A stretch of DNA of 64,000 nt from Mayfieldus sp963772265. Lineage in GTDB: Bacteria; Actinomycetota; Thermoleophilia; Solirubrobacterales; 70-9. This document shows, piece by piece, positions 8,568-18,041 of the stretch. The position numbers and the translations under genes are program-made. The number at the start of each line of letters is the position of its first letter. Position 1 is the stretch's first letter. The DNA lies in assembly GCA_963772265.1 (NCBI GenBank), contig CAVYWS010000010.1:62001-126000 (forward strand). Direction: 5' to 3'. The notes under the pieces were generated by a model. The model was given only the letters and a program-made list of their open reading frames with translations, was not told the origin of the DNA and searched no databases.

Positions 8568-9014
8568 GTGCCCTCCGATAAGCGGAGGGTGAGGCGAAAT
8601 CGATTTCGCCCGTCGGTCTGGGCCGCGCTTGCGGTCGTCGTCCTGCTGCCCGCCGGGTGCGGTGGGGGCTCGGCCCCGGAAACCAAGGGCCAAACGGTCA
8701 AGGTGACCGAACGCGACTTCCGAATCTCGGCGCCGAAACGGATCGCGGCCGGCCGTGTCCGCCTTCTGGTCCACAACCGGGGGCCGGATGCCCACGAGCT
8801 GGTCGTGGCCCCCAAGGGCCGCGGGCCGCTGCCGATCAGCCGCGACGGCCTGCGGGTCGAGGAGGACGCGCTGAAGGGAGCCCATGAGCTGGAGGCGGCA
8901 GACCCCGGTGACCGCAGCCTCGGCCTCGACCTGCAACCGGGGCGTTACGTCCTGTTCTGCAACATGACCGGGCACTTCAAGGGCGGCATGCACACGGTAG
9001 TGCTGGTGCATTAG
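8568..9014 (+). CDS. Lipoprotein with cupredoxin (type I copper) domain
   Basis: 148-aa predicted lipoprotein. A basic N terminus and hydrophobic stretch lead to lipobox LPAGC with Cys31 as the lipid-attachment site, so it is anchored on the outer face of the membrane. The rest is a plastocyanin-like beta sandwich with all four type I copper ligands in order: His76, Cys131, His136 and Met141, in CNMTGHFKGGM. This suggests electron transfer or copper handling in the cell envelope. GTG at 8568 is assigned as start. It ends 2 bp before the GGDEF/EAL gene, with which it may be co-transcribed. Confidence 0.85.
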   Translation: MPSDKRRVRRNRFRPSVWAALAVVVLLPAGCGGGSAPETKGQTVKVTERDFRISAPKRIAAGRVRLLVHNRGPDAHELVVAPKGRGPLPISRDGLRVEEDALKGAHELEAADPGDRSLGLDLQPGRYVLFCNMTGHFKGGMHTVVLVH

Positions 9015-9016
9015 CG

Positions 9017-11377
9017 ATGCGCCGCGGGCTCGCCTTCCAACCCTTCGCGGCGCGGGGCCGCCGTGCGACGGTCGCGATCCTCGCCATCTTCGCCCTCTTC
9101 TCGCTGCTCAGTGTGACCCTGGTCATCCGCACGACCGGCAAGTCACGAAACCGGGCCACCGTGGTCGAGGTGGCAGGGCGCCAGCGGACCCTCGCCGAGC
9201 GCTACGTCAACCAGGTTCTGCTGGCCCGCGCCGGCGCCCCCGCCGACCCCACCGCGGTGGCCAGCACCCTGAAGGCCAGCGCCACCACGCTGCTCGAAGG
9301 CGGACCCGTGCCCGAGGTGCCCGGCGACGACGACCGAGCCACCCTCTCGGCGGCCAAGGGGACCCTGGTCCGGAGCCAGCTCGAACAGGAGCGGCGGCTG
9401 GCCAACGACCTGACCGCGACTGGGGCCGCGATTCTCGCCGGCCGCCCGCAGAGCTCGGTCCGCCTTACCGCCGGCCAGCGGATCAGCACCCGCGACCCGG
9501 TCGAGAGGCTGCGGGTGCTCTCGGCTCTGACCTCCAACGTGTCGCTCAACGCAGCCCGCACGATCGCCATGGAGACCGACGAGAACATCAACTCCCTGAT
9601 CACGACCCAGGTGGTCCTTGGCATCGCCGGCCTGTTGATGACGCTCGCGTTGGGCTTCGCCCTCGTCGCGGCGACGCGCCGTCAGACCGCTCATTTCAGA
9701 AGCCTCGTCAGCGCCTCGACCGATCTCGTGATCGTCTTCGGGCGCGGCGGCTGTCGCTACACGAGTGGATCGGTGGCGAGGATGCTCGGGCGGCCCGAGC
9801 AAGAGCTCCTGGGAGACGGCCTGCTGGGCTCCGTCCACCCCGATGACCGCGCGCCAGTCAAGGAGGCATGCATCCACGGCCGCCCGCGTGAGGTGGCCTT
9901 CCGGCTCGAGAACAGCTTCGGCGAATGGCGTCAACTGGAAGCACACGTCACCGACCTGCGCGAGGATCGCGACGTTCGAGGCGTGGTGCTCAATGCCCGA
10001 GACGTCACCGAGCGCGTCCACCTCCAGGAGGAACTCGAGCGCCAGGCATTCCATGACGGCCTCACCGGCTTGCCCAACCGGGCCCTGTTCCGAGACCGGC
10101 TCGACCAGGCTCTGGCGCGCTCGGCCCGCTCCGGAGATGCGCTGGCGGTGCTGATGCTCGACCTCGACGGGTTCAAGCAGGTGAACGACTCGCTCGGCCA
10201 CGACGTCGGCGACACCCTGCTGCAGCGGGTCGCCGCCCGCATCGACGAGATCATCCGTCCGAGCGACACCCTGGCGAGGTTCGGGGGCGACGAGTTCGCG
10301 CTCTTGCTCGACGGCACCAAGCAGCCCCAGGCCGAGGCCCTCGCCAAGCGCCTGATCGACCGGCTTGCGGAGCCGATGCGGATGGCCGACCATCAGCTCG
10401 CGGTCAGCGCCAGCGTCGGAATCGCGCTGCATCCGGGGGGCCGCGGCGACAGCGACGAGCTGGTGCGTAACGCCGACGTCGCGATGTACGCGGCGAAGGA
10501 GGGGCGCGGCCGCTTCCAGGTCTTCCACCACGACATGGCACGCGAGTTCGACCAGCTCCTCGGCCTCGAGCACGAGCTCCGGCTCGGCCTTCAGGACGGC
10601 GAGCTCAGCGTCCACTACCAACCCGAGATCTCGCTCGAGAGCGATTCGATCGTCGGCGTCGAGGCGCTCGCCCGCTGGCACTCACCGACCCGCGGGCCGG
10701 TGCCTCCGGACCAGTTCATACCAGTGGCGGAGGCGACCGACCTGATCTTCCGGGTGGGCGAGTTCGTGCTGCAGCAGGCGTGCGCGCAGACGGCCCGCTG
10801 GCGCGAAGCCGGCCTGCTGCCCGATCCGTTCGTCACCTGGGTCAACGTCTCCGCCAAGCAGCTCAACGCGGGCGGCCTCAGCGAGCTGGTGCGGGGGACG
10901 CTGAATGCCTGCGGACTCCCCGCCACCTGCCTCGGTCTCGAGATCACCGAGACGGCGATGGTCGAGGGTGCGGGAGGCAAGCGCGCCCAGACGGAGCTCG
11001 GCGAGCTGAGCCAGCTGGGCGTGCGGGTCGCGATCGACGATTTCGGAACCGGCTTCTCCTCGCTTGGCCAGCTGCGGCATTTCCCGGTCGACATGCTCAA
11101 GGTCGATCGCTCCTTCGTCCAGGGCGTCGAGCACGACAGCAAGGACGCAGCGATCACCGCGAACCTGGTCAGCCTGGCCCATGCGCTGGGCGTGCCCGCG
11201 ATCGCGGAGGGCATCGAATCCGACGGGCAGCTGCAGTCAGTGCGCGCTGTGGGCTGCGACCTTGCCCAGGGCTACCTGTTCGCGCGCCCGGCCCCGCCCG
11301 ACGAGGTCACGGAGCTGCTGGCGGAGGCCCACCGCGAATCGGTCAAGCCGACCCAGGCCGCGCTCGATCTGCCCTGA
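9017..11377 (+). CDS. Membrane-anchored PilJ-like/PAS/GGDEF/EAL cyclic-di-GMP protein
   Basis: 786 aa. TM helix 19-38, an extracytoplasmic PilJ-type sensor segment (AGRQRTLAERY near 53-63), TM helix about 195-219, a PAS-like domain about 223-335, then GGDEF and EAL domains. The GGDEF motif (423-427) is intact and preceded by an RxxD inhibitory site (414-417). The EAL motif is intact at 549-551 and the loop DDFGTGFSSL is present, so both diguanylate cyclase and phosphodiesterase activity are possible. The signal sensed is unknown; PilJ-like regions in other bacteria sense nitrate or surface cues. ATG at 9017 directly follows the cupredoxin stop. Confidence 0.93.
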   Translation: MRRGLAFQPFAARGRRATVAILAIFALFSLLSVTLVIRTTGKSRNRATVVEVAGRQRTLAERYVNQVLLARAGAPADPTAVASTLKASATTLLEGGPVPEVPGDDDRATLSAAKGTLVRSQLEQERRLANDLTATGAAILAGRPQSSVRLTAGQRISTRDPVERLRVLSALTSNVSLNAARTIAMETDENINSLITTQVVLGIAGLLMTLALGFALVAATRRQTAHFRSLVSASTDLVIVFGRGGCRYTSGSVARMLGRPEQELLGDGLLGSVHPDDRAPVKEACIHGRPREVAFRLENSFGEWRQLEAHVTDLREDRDVRGVVLNARDVTERVHLQEELERQAFHDGLTGLPNRALFRDRLDQALARSARSGDALAVLMLDLDGFKQVNDSLGHDVGDTLLQRVAARIDEIIRPSDTLARFGGDEFALLLDGTKQPQAEALAKRLIDRLAEPMRMADHQLAVSASVGIALHPGGRGDSDELVRNADVAMYAAKEGRGRFQVFHHDMAREFDQLLGLEHELRLGLQDGELSVHYQPEISLESDSIVGVEALARWHSPTRGPVPPDQFIPVAEATDLIFRVGEFVLQQACAQTARWREAGLLPDPFVTWVNVSAKQLNAGGLSELVRGTLNACGLPATCLGLEITETAMVEGAGGKRAQTELGELSQLGVRVAIDDFGTGFSSLGQLRHFPVDMLKVDRSFVQGVEHDSKDAAITANLVSLAHALGVPAIAEGIESDGQLQSVRAVGCDLAQGYLFARPAPPDEVTELLAEAHRESVKPTQAALDLP

Positions 11378-11468
11378 GGTCCTCCCGTTTCCGGCCGCTG
11401 CGTCCGGGTTCGGCTTGCTCCTCCCGAGCCGGCAGCCCCCTTAGCTAAGGTGGAGCCGAGGTTCGGAA

Positions 11469-12755
11469 GTGACCGACAACCCCACCACCGCAAGCGAAGA
11501 GGCGCGCGCGAGCTCGGCCGACGGCGCCGGCGCGAAGCGCCCGCTGCCCGATGCCGACACCTGCCGCGAGCTGCTCGCCACGATGGCGCTGATCCGCCGC
11601 TTCGAGGAGGAGGCGGGGCGCCAGTATCAGCGCGCCAAGGCCGGCGGCTTCCTGCATCTGGCGATCGGCGAGGAGGCGACGATCGTCGGCACCACCTCGG
11701 TGATGCGAGACGAGGACTATCTGATCGGCACCTACCGCACCCACGGCCACGCGATCGCCCGCGGCACCAGCCCCAACGCGGTGATGGCGGAGCTGTTCGG
11801 CCGGGTCGACGGCACGAGCGGCGGCCGAGGCGGATCGATGCACATCTTCGACCTCGAGAACCGGTTCATGGGCGGCTACGGGATCGTCGGCGGCAACCTG
11901 CCGCTGGCGGCGGGCCTCGCCCTCGCCTCGGACTACCGGGGCGAGGACTCGGTCACCGTCTGCATGTTCGGCGACGGGGCCTCCAACGCCGGCAACTTCG
12001 GCGAGACGATGAACCTGGCCGCACTCTGGAGCCTGCCGGTCTTCTTCCTGGTCGAGAACAACCTCTACGGCATGGGCACCGCGGTCGAGCGCCATTCCGC
12101 CCAGACCGACCTCTCGCGCAAGGCCGAGGGCTACGGGGTGCCGGGCGAGCGCATCGACGGGATGGACGTGCTCGCGGTTCGCGAGGCGGTCGCCGAGCAC
12201 ATCCGGATCGCCCGCGAGGAGCGCCGTCCGACCCTGGTCGAGGCATTCACCTACCGCTTCCGCGGTCACTCGGCGGCCGACCCCGAGGTCTACCGCTCGA
12301 AGGAGGAGGTCGAGGAGTGGCGCGCCAAGGACCCGATCGAGACCTTCGCCGCGAGGGCGATCGCCGACGGAGTGCTGACGATGCGTGATGTCGAGCAGGT
12401 CCGCGAGGACGCCGACAGCGCGGTCACCGAAGCGGTGGACTTTGCCGACGACTCGGCCGAACCGGCGCTCGATTCGCTCTACGAGCACCTCTACGTGGTC
12501 TCGGAGACGATGGGCTGGTACGCGGTCGACGAGCGCAGCCCCGACCCGCACCCGGGCGAGCGCGAGTCCGAGGCCTCGCAGCGCGCCAAGGACCTGGCCG
12601 AGGCGGGAGCCGCATACGCCGGGGTGCCGAGCGGGCCGCGGATCAACCCGGCCGAGCAGGGGGACGCCCGCGAGGGCGCCGAGTCGCGCGGGCGCGAGGA
12701 CGCGGAGGAGGGCCAGCCCCAGGCCGAGGGCGAAGATCCGGAGGAGGAGTCCTAG
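11469..12755 (+). CDS. pdhA: Pyruvate dehydrogenase E1 component, alpha subunit
   Basis: 428-aa ThDP-dependent E1alpha. It decarboxylates the 2-oxoacid and reductively acylates the E2 lipoyl group together with E1beta. The ThDP/Mg motif GDGASNAGNFGE starts at residue 168 and is closed by LVENNLYGMG; the phosphorylation-loop-like region HSAQTDLSRKAEGYG is present. GTG at 11469 is used. The catalytic part ends near residue 345. It is followed by an unusual tail of about 80 residues rich in Glu, Ala, Gly and Pro (AREGAESRGREDAEEGQ and similar) that is not part of the E1 fold. E1beta starts on the last base of the stop codon. Confidence 0.92.
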   Translation: MTDNPTTASEEARASSADGAGAKRPLPDADTCRELLATMALIRRFEEEAGRQYQRAKAGGFLHLAIGEEATIVGTTSVMRDEDYLIGTYRTHGHAIARGTSPNAVMAELFGRVDGTSGGRGGSMHIFDLENRFMGGYGIVGGNLPLAAGLALASDYRGEDSVTVCMFGDGASNAGNFGETMNLAALWSLPVFFLVENNLYGMGTAVERHSAQTDLSRKAEGYGVPGERIDGMDVLAVREAVAEHIRIAREERRPTLVEAFTYRFRGHSAADPEVYRSKEEVEEWRAKDPIETFAARAIADGVLTMRDVEQVREDADSAVTEAVDFADDSAEPALDSLYEHLYVVSETMGWYAVDERSPDPHPGERESEASQRAKDLAEAGAAYAGVPSGPRINPAEQGDAREGAESRGREDAEEGQPQAEGEDPEEES

Positions 12756-13741
12756 TGGCGACGATGCGCATGCGCGAGGCGCTCAACGCCGCCCTGCGCG
12801 AGGAGATGCAGCGCGACGAGTCCGTGTTCCTCATGGGCGAGGACGTCGGCGTGTTCCAGGGGGCCTTCAAGGTCACCGAGGGGCTGCTGGACGAGTTCGG
12901 CGAGCGCCGCGTCCGCGACACCCCGATCTCCGAGAACACGATCGTCGGCTTGGGGGTGGGCTCGGCGATGGCCGGCCTGCGACCGGTGGTCGAGATCATG
13001 ACCGTCAACTTCTCGCTGCTGGCGGCGGACCAGATCATCAACCATGCCGCGGCGATCCCCTACATGTTCGGGGGCAAGGTCCGGGTGCCGATGGTGATCC
13101 GGATGCCGGGCGGCGGCGGGCATCAGCTCGGCCCCACCCACTCGCACAGCTTCGAGGCGATGTTCCTGCACGTCCCCGGTCTGCTCGTCGCCTGCCCCTC
13201 GACGCCGGCGGACGGCAAGGCGCTGCTGAAGGCGGCGATCCGCGACGACAACCCGGTGATATTCATCGAGCACGAGACCCTCTACGGCGCCCGCGGCGAG
13301 GTGCCCGAGAACGGCGAGGTGCTGCGTTTCGGCGAGGCGGCGGTGCGGCGCGAGGGCTCCGACGTGACGATCATCGGGCTGCTGAAGATGGCCCAGGTGG
13401 CCGAGAGCGCGGCCAAGCAGCTCTCCAGCGAGCACGGAGTCGAGGCCGAGGTGATCGACCCGCGCACCCTGCGTCCGCTCGACCTCGAGACGATCCTCGG
13501 GTCGGTGCAGAAGACGAACCGGGTCGTCATCGTCGAGGAGGGCTGGCCCCACGGCGGCGTCGGCGCCAACGTGGCGGCGCTGATCCAGGAGCAGGCCTTC
13601 GACTACCTCGACGCGCCGATCCAGCGCGTCACCGGCGCCGACGTGCCGATGCCCTATTCGAAGCGCCTCGAGCAGGCCGCGATCCCCCACGAGGAGCACG
13701 TGATCAGGGCGGCGATGGAGACGGTGGAGGGAAGCCGCTGA
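12755..13741 (+). CDS. pdhB: Pyruvate dehydrogenase E1 component, beta subunit
   Basis: 328-aa transketolase-like E1beta, partner of the preceding E1alpha. Conserved blocks include FLMGEDVGVFQGAFKVT, DTPISENTIVGLGVG, HSHSFEAMFLHVPGL and the C-terminal IVEEGWPHGGVGANV. The GTG start overlaps the pdhA stop by 1 bp and the stop overlaps the E2 ATG by 1 bp, so the three subunits form a tightly coupled operon. Pyruvate is the most likely substrate because a second, branched-chain-type set exists at 18-21 kb, but the sequence alone does not prove specificity. Confidence 0.92.
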   Translation: MATMRMREALNAALREEMQRDESVFLMGEDVGVFQGAFKVTEGLLDEFGERRVRDTPISENTIVGLGVGSAMAGLRPVVEIMTVNFSLLAADQIINHAAAIPYMFGGKVRVPMVIRMPGGGGHQLGPTHSHSFEAMFLHVPGLLVACPSTPADGKALLKAAIRDDNPVIFIEHETLYGARGEVPENGEVLRFGEAAVRREGSDVTIIGLLKMAQVAESAAKQLSSEHGVEAEVIDPRTLRPLDLETILGSVQKTNRVVIVEEGWPHGGVGANVAALIQEQAFDYLDAPIQRVTGADVPMPYSKRLEQAAIPHEEHVIRAAMETVEGSR

Positions 13742-15031
13742 TGGCCGAGGACGTCGTCATGCCCCGCCTCTCGGACTCGATGGAGGAGGGCACGGTGCTG
13801 CGCTGGCTGAAGTCGGAGGGCGACGAGGTCGCGGTCGGCGACGAGCTGGTCGAGATCGAGACCGACAAGGCGAACATGGTCTATGAGTCCGACGCGGCCG
13901 GCACCCTGATCGAGCTGGTCGCCTCGGAAGGCGACACGCTGGCGATCGGCGACGTCATCGCGCGGGTCGGCGAGCCGGGCGAGGCGAAGGGCGACGGCGG
14001 CGGCAAGAAGAAGAAGGGCAAGAAGGACAAGGCGGAGAAGGCCGAGCAGGCCGCCGCAGGCGCCCGTCGCGACAGCCGCGGCGGCTCCCAGCGCCGAGCC
14101 GGGCGCGGCCGAGCCAGCAGTTCCCGCCCCCTCCCCCGCGGGCGACGGCCGGATCAAGGCTTCGCCGCTGGCGAAGCGGATCGCGGCCGAGAAGGGGCTC
14201 GACCTGGCGGCGATCCCGGGCTCGGGCCCGGGAGGCCGGATCGTCAAGGCCGATGTCGAAGGGGCCGGGGCCCAACCCGCGGCTGCGCCTTCAGCAGCGC
14301 CCGCCGCGCCGGGCGCCCCCGAGCGCCCCGAGACCGCCAAGGGCGAGGTGACCCGCCGGGAGCTGACCAAGCTGCAGCAGACGATCGCGCGCCGGATGGC
14401 GGAGTCGAAGGCGACCGCGCCGCACTTCTATCTGACCGTCGAGGTCGACATGAGCCGCGCCGTTGCGGCCCGGGCGGAGATGAAGACCGGGACGCCCGAG
14501 GGCGAGCCGGTGCCCTCGTTCAACGACATGGTCGTCAAGGCCTGCGCGATCGCCCTGCGCGAGAACCCGCGCGCCAACGGCGCCTATCGCGACGGCCAGC
14601 TCGAGCTCTACTCCCGGGTAAACGTCGGGGTCGCGGTCGCCGGACATGAGGCGCTGACCGTGCCGACCGTGTTCGACGCCGACCGCAAGGGCCTGCGCGA
14701 GATCGCCCGCACGACGCGCGAGCTGGCAGCCAAGGTCCGCGAGGGGACGATCACCCCGCCGGAGCTCTCGGGCGGCACCTTCACCGTCTCCAACCTCGGC
14801 ATGTACGGGATCGACAGCTTCTCGGCGGTGATCAACCCGCCCCAGGCGGGCATCCTCGCGGTCGGGGCGATCGCCGAGCGGCCGGTGGTTCGCAACGGCG
14901 AGATCGGGACGGCGCACCTGATGTCGGCCACCCTCGCCTGCGACCACCGCATCCTCTACGGGGCCGAGGGGGCCGAGTTCCTGGCCCGGATCCGGGCCCT
15001 GCTGGAGGAGCCGGCGAACCTGGCGCTGTAG
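13741..15031 (+). CDS. pdhC: Dihydrolipoamide acetyltransferase (E2), one frameshift in linker
   Basis: E2 core of the 2-oxoacid dehydrogenase complex. One lipoyl domain (residues 1-80) carries the lipoylation lysine in EIETDKANMV. A Lys/Ala-rich linker follows, then a peripheral-subunit-binding domain (SPLAKRIAAEKGLDL), then the catalytic domain with C-terminal DHR in the motif ACDHRILYG. The frame is broken by one extra C near 14063 (linker, GCCCGTC); the downstream reading resumes VATAAAAPSAEPG. About 429 aa after correction. The lysine is expected to be modified through LipB/LipA encoded at 22.6-24.2 kb. Confidence 0.9.
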
Positions 15032-15149
15032 CGGTCCCGGGCTCGGGGCCCGGGACTCAGTGCAACACAACGGTTCCCTGTTGCGAGGGGCGGGGGCTTG
15101 TGCAATCGTCCCGGCGGGGTATTTCGAAAACTCGGCCAAGGAGGTTGGG

Positions 15150-16653
15150 GTGAGGTTGCGCATCGTCTTCGCAGCGGTCGGATTCGTCTTCGCGATCGTG
15201 TCGCCGGCGGCGGCATTCGACCCGCTGGTCGAGGCTCAGAACTACAACAAGGGCCAGGAGCGCCAGACGATCTACAACACCCTCCAGTACCAGACCCTGC
15301 TGCGCCAGGTCAGCCTCCAGAACCGGATCGAGGCGACCCAGATGCAGGCCGCCGACCCCGAGCGCAACTTCATGGCCCAGCTCTGCGCGACCGGCGAGGA
15401 CGGCTGCGCCGGAGACGTCCGCCTCTATGACTGGGGGCCGCGCGGCTACGGGATCGTCAAGCCGGTCCTCTTCACCGCCCGCAGCGGCGCGACGCTCTCG
15501 GGCCATGTCTGGGCGACCAAGGCGGGCCCGGCGAAGCGGCCCGGCATCGTGATCACCAACGGCTCGGTCCAGGCTCCTGAGCGCGTCTACTGGTTCGTCG
15601 CCCAGACCCTCGCCAAGGCCGGCTACGTCGTCTTCACCTGGGACCCGCAGAACCAGGGGCAGTCGGACTCCTTCGGCGAGGCGCCGGACCAGCAGGAGGG
15701 CTTCCCCGCCCAGACCGACGGCCGCCCGTTCTTCGACGGAACCGAGGACGCGATCAACTTCTTCCTCTCCACCCCGGACCATCCGTACAAGCCGGTGCCG
15801 AGCTGCAACAGCGGCACCAGCCACGCGGCGAAGCAGAACCGCCGCGTGGCGGCCGGGCTGGACGCTCCCTACAACCCGCTCTACAGGCAGCTCAATCCGA
15901 GCAAGCTCGGGATCGCCGGGCACTCCTACGGGGCGGCCGGGGTCTCCTACATCGGCCAGTGGGACCCGCGGGTCGACACGATCGTCGCCTGGGACAACCT
16001 GGCGGCGCCGGACCCGAACCAGTCGACCGGCGCGAGTGGCGGCGGACCGGAGGAGAAGGGCTGCGTCGACCCGTCGCAGCGGACAGTTCCGCCGATCAAG
16101 AAGCCGGCGCTGGGGATGTCGGCCGACTACTTCATCCCGCCCGCAGCCCAACACCTCCGACCCCGACCCGCTGGCCAAGAGCCGGGAGTCGCTGGCCTAC
16201 TCGGCCGCGGGCGTCGACACCGGCGAGATCATCATCCGCGGCGGAACCCACTACGACTTCGACTGGGTCCCGAACGTGGCATTCCCGGCGACTCTGCGGG
16301 GCGCGGACGAGATCAACTGGTACACGACCGCATGGTTCGACAAGTACCTGAAGGACGACTGCACCGCCGACCGCCGGCTGCTGACCGACCGCTGGCGTCA
16401 CGACGGAGCGGAGGCGGCGATCGATCAGCCGAACCACGACGGCAACATGTTCAGCTTCTACTACCCGTCGCGGCTCGACATCCATCTCCGCAACGGCCAG
16501 CGCTACACGAACGAGAACCTGCGTGACAACGCGACCGGGCTGACCTCGAACGACGGCTATCCCGGCGAGTACTCCTACATCTCGATCGACCGCAGCCCCG
16601 ACCTGGCGAACACGAGCTTCGGCTCCTGTTCGTCAGGTTCGTGGCGGCACTGA
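15150..16653 (+). CDS. Secreted alpha/beta-hydrolase, one frameshift
   Basis: About 500 aa. A cleavable signal peptide (residues 1-22, ending SPAAA) indicates export. The central alpha/beta hydrolase fold has the nucleophile elbow GHSYG with Ser259 and a preceding GIVITNGS oxyanion region. A conserved C-terminal block contains GGTHYDFDW and candidate acid/histidine residues. One extra base near 16142 shifts the frame; reading resumes as QPNTSDPDPLAKSRES. Start GTG 15150 is preceded by a strong AAGGAGG site. Similar to actinobacterial extracellular hydrolases annotated as dienelactone-hydrolase-like; the substrate is unknown. It sits alone between pdhC and a convergent secreted protein. Confidence 0.82.
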
Positions 16654-16688
16654 GCGCGGTGGCGCGGCGAACGGCGGCTGCCCCTGAG

Positions 16689-17597
16689 CTAGCGCTCGCA
16701 GCTGCGCAGGATGTCGTGGCCGCGGCCGCCTCGACAGCGGTCGAATCCGAACCCGCCGGCCAGCAGGTCGGGACCGCGGTTTCCGCGCAGCCGGTCGCGG
16801 CCGCGGTTTCCGCGTAGAACGTCGGCACCGCCGCGGCCCCTGACCAGATCCGGGCCAGCACCGGCTTTGACGAAGTCCGCGTCGGAACCGGAGCTGACGC
16901 TGTCGGCGCCGCGGCCCGCGCAGATGATGTCGCGCCCGCCTGCGGCGATGATCGTGTCGTTGCCGGCGAAAGCGACGATCACGTCAACCCTCGCAGTGCC
17001 GATGAGAACGTCGTTTCCGCCCGTGCCGACGATCGTCGCGGCCCGGTTTCGGCAGCTCACCGAACCCGGCTTGACGACTCGCGTCAACTCGGTGTCGGAG
17101 TTGTTGGCCGGGTTGGGGTCGGTGACGTCGCTGGCCACCGAGGCTGTGTTTGAGATCTGGGCGACCTTGACGTTGTTCTTGACGGTCACCTTGATCGTCA
17201 CCGTCGGGGTCGTCGCCGGCGAACTGCTCGCCGCCAGGGTTCCAAGCTCGCAGGTGACGCGGCGGCCGCTTCGCTTGCAGCTGCCAGCGGGGATCGAGGT
17301 GGTGGCGGCCTCGAAGCTCACCTGGCTGGGGAGGTCGTCGGTGACGACCGTGCCGGTCGCCGGATCGGGGCCGACGTTTGCGACGAAGATCGTGTAGGTC
17401 AGCGAGCGGCCAGCCGCGACAGGATCCGGGCTGTCGGACTTGGTCAACGACAGGTCGGCTGGATCGATGACTGCCGCCGGCGCATGCTGGGTGCCGCGCA
17501 CGGAGAGCGTGAGCAAGGTGCAGAGCCCGAGCACGGCGGCGCTGGCGACAAGCCTTCCGCCGTGCCTTCCAATGCCGGTCGTTGCATGCCTGCTCAT
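16689..17597 (-). CDS. Secreted DUF11-domain protein with RTX-type calcium-binding repeats
   Basis: 302 aa from an ATG at 17597 with GGGAGG 8 nt upstream. Signal peptide or N-terminal anchor around residues 14-40, then a DUF11/CARDB-like beta domain (LSLTKSDSPDPVAAG through NTASVASDVTDPNPANNSD). The C-terminal half is a series of hemolysin-type nonapeptide repeats (GGNDVLIG, GNDTIIAAGGRDIICAG, GADSVSSG, GPDLVRGRGG, GFDRCRGGRG) that fold into a Ca-binding beta roll. Cysteines in SCRNR, IICAG, DRCRG and SCER may form disulfides. Probably a surface adhesin or structural protein. Convergent with the hydrolase gene. Confidence 0.85.
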   Translation of the reverse strand: MSRHATTGIGRHGGRLVASAAVLGLCTLLTLSVRGTQHAPAAVIDPADLSLTKSDSPDPVAAGRSLTYTIFVANVGPDPATGTVVTDDLPSQVSFEAATTSIPAGSCKRSGRRVTCELGTLAASSSPATTPTVTIKVTVKNNVKVAQISNTASVASDVTDPNPANNSDTELTRVVKPGSVSCRNRAATIVGTGGNDVLIGTARVDVIVAFAGNDTIIAAGGRDIICAGRGADSVSSGSDADFVKAGAGPDLVRGRGGADVLRGNRGRDRLRGNRGPDLLAGGFGFDRCRGGRGHDILRSCER

Positions 17598-18041
17598 CGT
17601 GCTCACCTCCCAGGCCTCGGGGCCTGCGTCGGGTTCCATCCCCCGAAGGGACAACGCGCGGGCGGGGCGGATGTCAGGGAGTATCCGACTCGCGGACGGA
17701 CGGTCGAGCCTGCGCTGGACCGCCTAGCGCTCGCAGTCCCTGCAAAGGGTTCTCATAGCGCCTCCCGACTGCCAGGTCCCCCGGGATTGGGGCCCATTTC
17801 AACGCACCGAATGCCCAGGGTTGCGCAGTAAATGCTGCCGAAATCGCGTAAACGATCGTCGACGGGGTTGAAACCGCCTCCCCCGCGGGTAAGATCGCTG
17901 TAGCTATACGCACATAGGGAGGAGGGGAAGATCCCTCGCCTCCTGCGTCCATAGGCGCGGTTCCCGGAGATCCCGGTGCCGCGACAACCGGCCCGGCGGA
18001 AGAGATCCCGAAGCCAGGCCAGACCCGAAGGGACGGCTCAT
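17598..18041. other. Intergenic region, divergent promoters
   Basis: 444 bp between the RTX-repeat protein (minus) and the second E1alpha gene (plus) with no convincing gene. It holds a promoter candidate for the dehydrogenase operon (17868-17895) and an imperfect hairpin (GGAGGAGGGG ... CCCTCGCCTCC, about 17922-17944) in the predicted 5' leader. A 92-aa open frame on the minus strand (17674-17952) has no protein-like features. Confidence 0.5.
17868..17895 (+). promoter_or_regulatory. Candidate sigma-70-type promoter for the BCKDH-lipoate operon
   Basis: TTGAAA (17868-17873) and TAAGAT (17890-17895) are separated by 16 bp in an otherwise GC-rich region, pointing to the E1alpha gene at 18042. 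This would give a leader of about 140 nt that includes an imperfect GC hairpin. Confidence 0.45.

Noticed and set aside
17674..17952. 92-codon minus-strand frame in the intergenic region
   Set aside because: No start-site signal, no conserved features, and it overlaps the promoter candidate of the dehydrogenase operon.
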